DNA of 10,880 nucleotides from the NCBI GenBank assembly GCA_916720285.1, contig CAKAQP010000070.1, positions 1 to 10,880 of the forward strand, read 5' to 3'. Shown here one piece after another: positions 1-6,469 of the stretch. Below the pieces are notes generated by a model. The model was not told the origin of the DNA. It was given only the letters and a program-made list of their open reading frames with translations, and made no database searches. The DNA comes from an uncultured Lachnoanaerobaculum sp. (GTDB lineage Bacteria; Bacillota; Clostridia; Lachnospirales; Lachnospiraceae). A program made the translations under genes and the position numbers. Position 1 is the first letter of the stretch, and every line of letters starts with the position of its first letter.

Positions 1-1579
1 ACATCTCATTGTAGTAAAGAAGCGGTGTTACACCCATATCTCTCATAAGCATCTCCTCAGCCTGATGGAAATATCCGAATCTTGTCTGTGGATCCACCTC
101 TTTAGCGGCTTTCTCTAAGAGTGCATCATACTCAGGATTTGAATACTTTGAGCTGTTGTTTCCGTTTCCTGTCTGTGTAAGCTGAAGGATATTTGAAGGA
201 TCGTTGTAATCCATTACCCAACCGTCTCTTGCTATCTGATAGTTTCCGGATCTTCTCTGTGGTGTAAATGACTTCCACTCAACTATATTAACTTCTACAT
301 TAACTCCAAGTTCTTTCCATGCCTGCTGTAAATACTCGGCAATCTTCTTGTGATAAGCTGAATCATTTGTTGAGTATGTAAGTGTAGGAAGTCCTTCGCC
401 GTTCGGATGTCCGGCCTCAGCCAAAAGCTCTTTAGCCTTTGCAAGGTTACCTGCGAAATCGTCAACATTTATATATACCGAAGGATCTGTAATATTATCT
501 GACCAAAGTGATCCGTCCCAGTCTGATGTACCGGCACTTACAAAACCTGTTGCAGGAGTATATGTACCTGCTGTAATAGTCTCTGAAATATACTTTCTGT
601 CAAGTGCAAGTGAAAATGCCTGACGAACTCTCGCATCCTTAAACTCATCCAATGTATTGTTCAAGTCGATGAAATATGTTCCAAGCTGTGGATCAAGGTG
701 ATAGTCGGATCTCTTTTGCAATGTTGTGATTTCCTGTGTAGGAATATCCTTAATCATTAAAGCATCTCCCGACTCATATGCACTGAATGCGGCGTTCTGA
801 TCCTGCATAAGGAGACATTTGATACCGTCAAGTTTTACGGCATCCTTGTTCCAGTAATTCTCATTTTTCTCAAGCATTAAATAGCTTCCCGATTTCCACT
901 CTGAAAGCTTGAACGGACCTGAAGATATATATGTCTTAGGATCAAGTGTCCATCCGTCAGGATTTGCCTCTACTACATCCTTTTTTACAGGTGAAAGTGC
1001 GGCAAATGTTGCAAGCTTGTCAAAATAAGGTGTAGGTGATGACATATGAACTACCAAAGTCTTGTCATCGGTTGCCTCAACACCGAGTTTTGTAACATCA
1101 GGATCTATTGTAGGATTACCGTCGGCATCAGGTTTACCTATAGCCTCCTCATAACCTTCCAACATTCCGAGAGTTATCTCCGCATATGGTGCGGCAACCT
1201 CAGGGTCGATCATTCTCTGCCAGCTGTATACAAAGTCATTAGCTGTAAGATCCGAACCGTCCGACCACTTTAATCCGTCTCTTAAGTGGAATGTCCATGT
1301 AAGTCCGTCATCACTTACTTCATATTTTTCAGCCAAACTTGGAGCTACCTTACCTTCCTTGTCAATTCTTAACAAGTTGTCAAAAAGATATGTGAGATAG
1401 TTTGCTCCGTCGTTTGTTGTATTGAGTGCAGGGTCAATTGATTCCACTTCCGGTCCCAATTCGATAGTAAGAATCTTGCCTCCCGCCTTTGTAGCCGACT
1501 TTGATCCGCCACCGCCGCAACCTGCAAGTACAAGTGCACCGGTAAGAACCAATGTAGCTAAAACTAATTGTTTCTTCAT
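1..1579 (-). CDS. oppA: Oligopeptide ABC transporter substrate-binding lipoprotein, OppA family (3' end cut by window edge)
   Basis: Translating the minus strand from the ATG at 1577-1579 gives 526 uninterrupted codons that run off the left edge. The protein starts MKKQLVLATLVLTG and has a lipobox LVLAGC with the lipidated Cys at residue 21, followed by a Gly-rich linker, so it should be a membrane-anchored lipoprotein on the outer face of the cytoplasmic membrane. The body looks like the family 5 extracellular solute-binding fold (SBP_bac_5): ESIDPALN near the mature N-terminus, then GLTWTFHLRDGLKWSDG, ISSGPFKLSEW, RVRQAFSLALDR and the late VMDYNDPSNILQL segment. Family proteins are about 530-560 residues, so only the last few tens of residues are missing. 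It is the last gene of the opp operon, 44 bases after oppF, with its own strong TAGGAGGA ribosome binding site at 1582-1589. It delivers peptides to OppBC. Exact peptide preference cannot be read from sequence. Confidence 0.95.
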   Translation of the reverse strand, partial: MKKQLVLATLVLTGALVLAGCGGGGSKSATKAGGKILTIELGPEVESIDPALNTTNDGANYLTYLFDNLLRIDKEGKVAPSLAEKYEVSDDGLTWTFHLRDGLKWSDGSDLTANDFVYSWQRMIDPEVAAPYAEITLGMLEGYEEAIGKPDADGNPTIDPDVTKLGVEATDDKTLVVHMSSPTPYFDKLATFAALSPVKKDVVEANPDGWTLDPKTYISSGPFKLSEWKSGSYLMLEKNENYWNKDAVKLDGIKCLLMQDQNAAFSAYESGDALMIKDIPTQEITTLQKRSDYHLDPQLGTYFIDLNNTLDEFKDARVRQAFSLALDRKYISETITAGTYTPATGFVSAGTSDWDGSLWSDNITDPSVYINVDDFAGNLAKAKELLAEAGHPNGEGLPTLTYSTNDSAYHKKIAEYLQQAWKELGVNVEVNIVEWKSFTPQRRSGNYQIARDGWVMDYNDPSNILQLTQTGNGNNSSKYSNPEYDALLEKAAKEVDPQTRFGYFHQAEEMLMRDMGVTPLLYYNEM

Positions 1580-1623
1580 AAATCCTCCTAAATATTTTTA
1601 TCAAAACCAATAGGTTCTAATTT

Positions 1624-2676
1624 CTAGTTTATCCTCTCAATATTGTGGCAGGCTACAAAATGTCCCTTTTCCACTTCTCTCCACTTCGGAACTTCCATTG
1701 CACACTGCTCTGTAGCATATTTACATCTGGTTCTGAAATGGCATCCGCTTGGCGGATTAAGAGGTGAAGGTACTTCACCTTCAAGTACAATTCTAGATCT
1801 TTCTCTTGATACCTTAGGATCTGCTACAGGTATCGCGGAGATAAGGCTCTTTGTATATGGATGAAGCGGTCTGAATATAATCTCTCCTGATTCTGCAAGC
1901 TCGACCATTCTTCCAAGATACATAACACCGATTCTGTTACTTATATGATTTACAATAGAAAGGTCATGGGCGATAAACAGATAGGTAAGCCCTCTTTCCT
2001 TTTGTAAATCCTCAAACATATTTACAACCTGAGCCTGAATGGAAACGTCAAGTGCGGATACAGGCTCATCGGCAACGATAAAGTCCGGATCTACTACAAG
2101 CGCTCTTGCAATACCTACTCTTTGTCTCTGTCCTCCTGAGAACTCGTGAGGATATCTGTTGGCATGCTCGGAGTTAAGACCTACAGTCTTTAAAACCTCA
2201 ATGATTTTATCATGTCTGTCTTTTTTTGAAGCCGCAATCTTATTGATATCGATAGCTTCACCTATAATATCTCCGACCGTCATTCTCGGGTCAAGTGATG
2301 CGTAAGGATCCTGGAAAACTATCTGAAGTTTTTTTCTGTAAGGATACATATTTACCGCAGTCTTTTTTCCAAGCTTAGGTACACCGTTTTCGATGATATC
2401 GTTACCGTTCTCATCTACAAGCGGTACTTTTCCGCTGTCAAAAAGCACTTGGTCTTTGTATATTATTCTTCCGTCTGTAGGCTCATAGAGTCTAAGTAAG
2501 GATCTACCCGTTGTGGTTTTACCGCAACCGGACTCTCCTACAAGTCCCAGCGTTTCTCCCTTTTCAATATGGAAAGAAACATCATCCACAGCTCTTACAT
2601 ATTTTTTATTTTTACCAAAACCTCCAACAGGGAAGAATTGTTGTAAATGTTCAACTCTAATTATTTTTTCAGACAT
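1624..2676 (-). CDS. oppF: Oligopeptide/dipeptide ABC transporter ATPase, OppF/DppF type
   Basis: This 350-residue cytoplasmic ATPase would power peptide import as the partner of OppD. It shows every ABC motif: Walker A GESGCGKTT (47-55), Q-loop Gln122 in VFQDPYASLDP, signature FSGGQRQRV (178-186), Walker B FIVADEP (198-204, catalytic Glu203) and switch His236. The C-terminal extension has the HPYTKSLISAIP oligopeptide-transporter motif and four cysteines at 312, 318, 325 and 343 spaced C-x5-C-x6-C-x17-C. In related DppD/OppD-type proteins such cysteines hold a 4Fe-4S cluster. The ATG at 2674-2676 is preceded by GAGGGAGA at good spacing and overlaps the end of oppD by 16 bases, suggesting coupled translation. 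A loop at about residues 80-110, just before the Q-loop, looks longer than in the textbook proteins, which helps explain a length above the usual 320-330. Confidence 0.95.
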   Translation of the reverse strand: MSEKIIRVEHLQQFFPVGGFGKNKKYVRAVDDVSFHIEKGETLGLVGESGCGKTTTGRSLLRLYEPTDGRIIYKDQVLFDSGKVPLVDENGNDIIENGVPKLGKKTAVNMYPYRKKLQIVFQDPYASLDPRMTVGDIIGEAIDINKIAASKKDRHDKIIEVLKTVGLNSEHANRYPHEFSGGQRQRVGIARALVVDPDFIVADEPVSALDVSIQAQVVNMFEDLQKERGLTYLFIAHDLSIVNHISNRIGVMYLGRMVELAESGEIIFRPLHPYTKSLISAIPVADPKVSRERSRIVLEGEVPSPLNPPSGCHFRTRCKYATEQCAMEVPKWREVEKGHFVACHNIERIN

Positions 2677-3676
2677 ACTGATTCTCCCTCTGTATTATTA
2701 TCTTCTTCCAACTCATTTAACCAACACTGTGAATAATGAGTTTCACTGAAATCCTTAACCGGCGGCATTTCTCTTAAGCATATCTTCATACATGAATCAC
2801 ATCTGGAAGCAAAAGGACAACCCTTCGGCGGATTAAGCATATCCACCGGTGTACCTTCGATAGGTACAAGTCTTTCATAATCAGCCTCATACATCTTAGG
2901 AATACTCTTTAAAAGTCCCTTTGTATATTCATGCTTAGGATTGTAAAAAATCTCGTCTGTAAGACCGCTCTCTATAATCTTTCCTGCATACATAACCGCT
3001 ATTCTGTCACAAATATTTGCAACTACACCAAGGTCATGTGTGATCATAATGATTGCCATGCCAAGCTTGTTTTTAAGCTCAATCATAAGCTCTATAATCT
3101 GTGCCTGAATTGTAACGTCAAGCGCTGTTGTAGGCTCATCCGCAATCAAAAGCTTAGGCTCGCAGGCAAGCGCCATAGCAATCATAACTCTCTGTCTCAT
3201 ACCTCCGGAGAGCTCATGAGGATATTGCTTAAGTCTCTTATCAGGCTCGTTTATACCTACCAAAGTAAGAAGCTCTCTTGCTCTTTCCCTTGCCTCTTTT
3301 TTATTCTTATCTGTATGCAGAAGTATAACTTCCATTATCTGGTTTCCGATAGTATATACCGGATTCAAGCTGGTCATAGGATCCTGGAAAATGATTGAAA
3401 CTTCATTTCCAGGATTTTTCTCATTTCTTTTTCACTCATTTCATTGATATGATATCCGTTGAAGTATAAATCTCCACCTATGATCTTTCCCGGATTTGCT
3501 ATAAGCCCCATAAGAGAATAGCTTGTAACACTCTTTCCGGAGCCTGACTCTCCTACTACTCCCAGCACTTCTCCTTCGTTTACATAGAAGGAAACATCAT
3601 CTAAGGCTTTCACCTCTCCTGCCGGAGTAAAGAAGGAAAGTCTCTCATGTTCTATATCTACAAGATGTTTACTCAT
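2661..3676 (-). pseudogene. oppD: Oligopeptide ABC transporter ATPase OppD, interrupted by a one-base frameshift
   Basis: Two adjacent minus-strand frames together form one OppD. The 5' part (3374-3676, 100 codons) starts MSKHLVDIEHERLSFF and contains Walker A GESGSGKS (42-49). It then leaves the family at MRKI and stops at a TGA. The 3' part (2661 to about 3415) continues GNEVSIIFQDPMTSLNP and carries signature LSGGMRQRV, Walker B LLIADEP, switch His and the cysteine motif CPFASRC...C...C with the same C-x5-C-x6-C-x17-C spacing as OppF. Adding one base around 3411-3419 rejoins them into 338 residues, a normal OppD length. Adding G between 3411 and 3412 gives KIRGNEVS, matching the usual family sequence. 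Adding A in the A5 run gives KNPGNEVS. The start ATG (3674-3676) follows AAGGAAGG. As written, the product lacks the Q-loop, signature and Walker B. It may be a true mutation or a sequencing/assembly error; since the rest of the operon is intact, an error or very recent mutation is plausible. Confidence 0.9.
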
Positions 3677-3688
3677 AATTACCTTCCT

Positions 3689-4753
3689 TTAATTCTTTAG
3701 CTTAGGGTCAAATGCATCACGGAGTCCGTCTCCCAAAAGGTTAAGACTAAGTATTATCAAACTGATAAGTATTGCCGGTGCGAACAAAAGATGTGGATAT
3801 GACTGCAATCCTGTTATGGCATCGGAAGCAAGTGAACCTAGAGACGGCATAGGAACAGCCACACCAAGTCCCAAAAATGACAAATAACTTTCTGTAAATA
3901 TAGCAGAAGGTATTTGCAATGTAGTTGTAACAATCAATGTACCGATGGTATTTGTAAGCAAGTGCTTTCTGATAATCTGACCGCTCTTTGCACCAAGTGC
4001 TCTTGCAGCTGTAACATACTCCTGCTCTTTTAAGACAAGTATCTGTCCACGGACAATTCTTGCCATACCTACCCAGTAAAGAAGGGCAAAAACTATAAAT
4101 ATACTTATAAGGTTTATACCGAGAACATTGATCCATCCGAATCCCGGTGCGGACGCCAAAAGCTTCATCGGCTTCTTAAGCGCAAATGTAAGAAGTATTA
4201 TAAGTAATATATCAGGAACTGTATATATTATATCTACAATTCTCATCATTATAAGATCAACCCATCCGCCGGTAAATGCCGCAACGGAACCGTAAATTGA
4301 ACCGATTATAAGCACGATAAATGATGCCAAAAGTCCTACTATAAGTGAAATTCTGGCTCCCATCATTACTCTTATGGCATAGTCTCTTCCAAGACTGTCG
4401 GTTCCGAGTATATGTGGAAATACCTTTTCCCCTGCGGCAATTCTTGCAAGTTCTCCTGCAGAATACTGCATAGGCATAAGTCTCTCACTACCCTTTAACT
4501 GTATTGCGTAGTTATATGGGTAAAATATCGGAACTATAAATGCAAGTATCAATATAACAAAAAATACTGCCAAAGATGCAAGTGCCACTTTATTCTTTAA
4601 AAGTCTTCGAAATCCGTCCTGCCAGAAACTGACACTCTGACGCATCACTACCAGACTTTCTTTTTCTTCTTTGCTGGCGGGCAAAAAATCTTCAGGCGAT
4701 AAATTTAAATGCCCTGAAATAATATGTTTGCTCATTATATATAGGGATGCCAC
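3689..4753 (-). CDS. oppC: Oligopeptide ABC transporter permease, OppC type
   Basis: One of the two membrane permeases forming the peptide channel. At 354 residues it has a cytoplasmic N-terminus, a first membrane helix at about 57-78, an extracytoplasmic loop ending HILGTDSLGRDYAIRVMMGAR (114-134), and about five more helices up to about 342. The cytoplasmic EAA coupling loop EYVTAARALGAKSGQIIRKH (246-265) docks onto an ATPase. The C-terminus GDGLRDAFDPKLKN is typical of OppC/DppC. The start is uncertain. The frame opens at GTG (4751-4753), where GGAGAAGG lies 16 bases upstream, rather far. The next candidate, ATG at 4733-4735 (MSKHIISGHLN), has no clear ribosome binding site. The choice changes only six N-terminal residues. 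It lies 37 bases after oppB and 12 before oppD. Confidence 0.93.
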   Translation of the reverse strand: MASLYIMSKHIISGHLNLSPEDFLPASKEEKESLVVMRQSVSFWQDGFRRLLKNKVALASLAVFFVILILAFIVPIFYPYNYAIQLKGSERLMPMQYSAGELARIAAGEKVFPHILGTDSLGRDYAIRVMMGARISLIVGLLASFIVLIIGSIYGSVAAFTGGWVDLIMMRIVDIIYTVPDILLIILLTFALKKPMKLLASAPGFGWINVLGINLISIFIVFALLYWVGMARIVRGQILVLKEQEYVTAARALGAKSGQIIRKHLLTNTIGTLIVTTTLQIPSAIFTESYLSFLGLGVAVPMPSLGSLASDAITGLQSYPHLLFAPAILISLIILSLNLLGDGLRDAFDPKLKN

Positions 4754-4790
4754 AAAATACTTGTGACAACCTTCTCCTTTCTTATAGGCT

Positions 4791-5708
4791 TTACTTAAGT
4801 TTTATTCTAGGATCTACGATCGTATATGCAATATCTACCACTACGTTCATAAAAATAATAAGAGTTGCCAGGAATATGGTGGTTCCCATGATAACTGTAT
4901 AGTCCTGATTTATAACAGAACTTACAAATTCACCTCCAAGTCCAGGAATAGTGAATATCTTCTCTACAACAAAGCTTCCTACAAGTGTATACGCTACAAG
5001 CGGACCCATATATGTGATGATAGGCAAAATAGCGTTTCTGAGTGCATGCTTAAACAAAATAACATTCTCTGAAAGACCCTTTGCTCTTGCCGTTCTCATA
5101 TAGTCCTGTCCAAGTACGTCAAGCATTGAAGATCTCATCTGTCTTGCAATATAAGCTGTAGGATAAAACGAAAGTGCCAGTACCGGCATGATGTAGTTTA
5201 ACGGTGATGTAAGACCATACGTAGGCAAAAGTTCAAGCTTTACGCCTAAAAAGTACATTAGAATAGTACAAACAACGAAACTCGGTACCGCTATTCCCAA
5301 AGTTGCAAACATTATAATAAGTCTGTCAAGTACCTTTCCTCTGTTGAGTGCGGCAATGGAACCCAAAGGCACTCCGAATATTAATGCAAGGACTATAGAT
5401 ATTCCACCCACTCTGGCAGAAACAGGAAATTTTGTGGATATTATCTGAGCTACATCTCTTCCCCTTTGCTTTATGCTTATTCCAAAATCACCTTTCAATG
5501 CATTTTTAAAATAATTGATATACTGCACTGTAATAGGCTTATCAAGGCCATATTTTACCTCCAATGCTTTTTGAGCCGCTTTTGAAATTGACTTATCCGC
5601 AGCGAAAGGTCCACCCGGAACTTGTTGCATCAGGAAAAAAGTCAAGGTTGATACGATGAATATTGTTGCTATTCCGAATATCAACCTTTTGATAATATAC
5701 TTTAACAC
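4791..5708 (-). CDS. oppB: Oligopeptide ABC transporter permease, OppB type
   Basis: This is the first gene of the opp operon and the second channel-forming permease. At 305 residues it matches the usual OppB/DppB length. It begins MLKYIIKRLIFGIATIFIVS, the characteristic OppB first helix (about 9-28), then the motif TFFLMQQVPGGPF, an external loop containing KYGLDKPITVQYINYFKNAL (52-71), and five further helices. The EAA coupling loop DYMRTARAKGLSENVILFKH lies at 202-221, and VVEKIFTIPGLGGEFVSSVI at 247-266 is the usual late permease motif. Start: the codon at 5706-5708 is GTG, and GGAGAGGG sits four bases upstream, so the GTG start is well supported. The nearest promoter is about 155 bases upstream and is separated from the gene by two hairpins. 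Confidence 0.95.
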   Translation of the reverse strand: MLKYIIKRLIFGIATIFIVSTLTFFLMQQVPGGPFAADKSISKAAQKALEVKYGLDKPITVQYINYFKNALKGDFGISIKQRGRDVAQIISTKFPVSARVGGISIVLALIFGVPLGSIAALNRGKVLDRLIIMFATLGIAVPSFVVCTILMYFLGVKLELLPTYGLTSPLNYIMPVLALSFYPTAYIARQMRSSMLDVLGQDYMRTARAKGLSENVILFKHALRNAILPIITYMGPLVAYTLVGSFVVEKIFTIPGLGGEFVSSVINQDYTVIMGTTIFLATLIIFMNVVVDIAYTIVDPRIKLK

Positions 5709-5712
5709 GATT

Positions 5713-5720
5713 CCCTCTCC
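5713..5720 (-). promoter_or_regulatory. Ribosome binding site fixing the GTG start of oppB
   Basis: The minus strand reads GGAGAGGG, then AATC, then GTG. There is no ATG in frame nearby with comparable support, so this site decides the start of oppB. Confidence 0.75.
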
Positions 5721-5772
5721 TTTACTTTTTATTTTTTCTATAAGTTATTAAAGTATTTTGCCAATATTTTAT

Positions 5773-5804
5773 GCTTTTAGATATTTTCACATAGAAATAA
5801 AAGC
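5773..5804 (-). other. Second leader hairpin of the opp operon
   Basis: On the minus strand GCTTTTA (5798-5804) and TAAAAGC (5773-5779) are perfect complements with an 18-base A/T-rich loop, so the opp leader RNA could form a 7-bp stem here. It is not followed by an uninterrupted U-run and is not a convincing terminator. It lies between the terminator-like hairpin and the oppB ribosome binding site. The stem is AT-rich and could be chance. Confidence 0.35.
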
Positions 5805-5810
5805 TTGTAC

Positions 5811-5851
5811 AAAAAATAGTAGGCAAGCACCGTTGCTAAATATTGCCTACT
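5811..5851 (-). terminator. Terminator-like hairpin at the 5' end of the opp transcript (possible attenuator)
   Basis: The minus strand has a perfect 9-bp stem, AGTAGGCAA (5843-5851) with TTGCCTACT (5818-5826). The 16-base interior can add a small GCA/TGC inner stem, and the right arm is followed at once by A and six T. That is the form of an intrinsic terminator reading left, toward oppB. No minus-strand gene lies upstream in the window, and the best opp promoter would start its RNA only about four bases before the stem. Its target is therefore probably the opp transcript itself. Read on the plus strand, the stem is not followed by a T-run, so it does not protect the ATPase operon. Confidence 0.65.
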
Positions 5852-5860
5852 TCCTGCACA

Positions 5861-5889
5861 ATTATACACTATTCTATTATCTTTTTCAA
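5861..5889 (-). promoter_or_regulatory. Sigma-A-type promoter for the opp operon
   Basis: On the minus strand the -35 box TTGAAA (5884-5889) and a perfect -10 box TATAAT (5861-5866) are separated by exactly 17 bases. Transcription should begin near 5854-5855 with A or G. This is the strongest promoter-like match in the region and is oriented toward oppB, giving a leader of about 146 bases. Confidence 0.75.
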
Positions 5890-5954
5890 GACTCTGTTCG
5901 TATAGCGTGCACTTATGTTTGTCGTTAAAATACATGTTTTTTTTGTGATTTTAG

Positions 5955-6000
5955 CTTTATACTTCTTTATATTTCTTTATATTTTCTTTATCTTCTTTAT
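5955..6000. repeat. Five phased CTTTAT repeats
   Basis: CTTTAT occurs at 5955-5960, 5965-5970, 5975-5980, 5986-5991 and 5995-6000, that is at steps of 10, 10, 11 and 9 bases, with similar A/T-rich spacers (roughly ATTTCTTTAT per unit). The spacing is about one DNA helical turn, so all copies would face the same side. The block begins about 65 bases upstream of the opp -35 box and ends about 45 bases before the candidate ATPase -35 box. It could be a multi-site protein target or a curved A/T segment. Confidence 0.65.
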
Positions 6001-6044
6001 ACAATATATCCCTTTACTTTTTTCAAAAAAGGTATATGATATTT

Positions 6045-6072
6045 TTGACAAATGTGTTTCTTCCTATTAAAT
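6045..6072 (+). promoter_or_regulatory. Candidate promoter for the V/A-ATPase operon
   Basis: A perfect -35 box TTGACA lies at 6045-6050, preceded by an A/T-rich stretch. The -10 box is weak: TTAAAT at 6067-6072 after 16 bases matches four of six consensus positions. It would give a leader of about 75 bases before ntpF. The -35 makes it the best plus-strand candidate, but the -10 leaves real doubt. Confidence 0.45.
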
Positions 6073-6155
6073 GTACCATATGAGTAGCCTGAAATATATT
6101 TGAGTGGTTTGCCTTACATGGTATATCACATAATACTATTTACTAAGGAGGTTTT

Positions 6156-6467
6156 ATGGATGATATAATAAGCAGGCTTTCTGAAATAGAAGACTCATCT
6201 CAAGCTTACGTTGATGATGCCGTTCAAAAGAAAAAGGAAATCGCTGCTGAGATTAACGCCAGGAAAGAGCTTTGGAAGCAAGATCTTGATGCTAAGACAA
6301 AGGCAAGAATTGCCGAGTTGCAGAAATCTATGAATTTGTCTAAAGAAAAAAAGATTTCAGAACTCAAACAACAGTCTGAGAAGGCCTTTAGGAATCTGCA
6401 AGACATGTATGACACTCACCATGATAAATATGTGGATATGCTATTCTCAAATATGATTAAGGAGTAG
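6156..6467 (+). CDS. ntpF: V/A-type ATPase peripheral stalk subunit G/H
   Basis: A 103-residue protein with almost no hydrophobic segment and a long run of charged heptads (about residues 20-85, with repeats such as AVQKKKEIAAEIN and ARIAELQKSM), predicting one long coiled-coil helix. Its size, shape and place as first gene of a V/A-ATPase operon identify it as the G/H stalk subunit (NtpF in Enterococcus hirae naming). That subunit pairs with subunit E to form the peripheral stalk holding the catalytic head still against rotation. The family is poorly conserved in sequence, so the call rests mainly on structure and context. The ATG follows AAGGAGG (6145-6151) by four bases. The gene's last codons contain the ribosome binding site for ntpC. 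Confidence 0.8.
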   Translation: MDDIISRLSEIEDSSQAYVDDAVQKKKEIAAEINARKELWKQDLDAKTKARIAELQKSMNLSKEKKISELKQQSEKAFRNLQDMYDTHHDKYVDMLFSNMIKE

Positions 6468-6469
6468 CC

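Larger units (their letters stand above)
5709..6155. promoter_or_regulatory. Divergent control region between the opp and V/A-ATPase operons
   Basis: This 447-base AT-rich stretch has no convincing gene. From left to right it holds the oppB ribosome binding site, two minus-strand hairpins, the opp promoter, a run of eight T near 5937-5944, a block of phased CTTTAT repeats, the candidate plus-strand promoter with TTGACA, and the ntpF ribosome binding site. Because the operons are transcribed away from each other, a protein bound in the middle could affect both. No regulator gene is visible in the window. Confidence 0.8.

Noticed and set aside
1046..1273. Plus-strand open frame inside oppA
   Set aside because: Antisense shadow of a well-conserved binding protein; no family resemblance.
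1605..1616. Hairpin AACC-AATA-GGTT between oppF and oppA
   Set aside because: Only four base pairs with no T-run; too weak to call a terminator or stabilising element.
2931..3398. 155-codon plus-strand open frame
   Set aside because: It lies opposite oppD; the protein is Cys/His-scattered and low-quality, with no ribosome binding site, while the minus strand encodes clear ABC motifs.
3374..3420. Programmed -1 frameshift in oppD (A5 run followed by a strong stem-loop)
   Set aside because: A slip on AAA would give KNPGNE, not the conserved KIRGNE. The stem starts directly at the slip site with no 5-8 base spacer, there is no proper X-XXY-YYZ heptamer, and OppD proteins are not known to need frameshifting. 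A lost base fits better.
3747..4136. 129-codon minus-strand frame inside oppC
   Set aside because: Alternate-frame shadow of the OppC membrane helices and EAA loop, rich in Cys/Tyr/Arg as expected for an out-of-frame reading.
5955..6000. CRISPR-like array
   Set aside because: Repeats are 6 bases with 3-5 base spacers, far too short for CRISPR.
6074..6123. Inverted TACCAT/ATGGTA in the ATPase leader
   Set aside because: Six A/T-rich pairs separated by 38 bases are easily chance.
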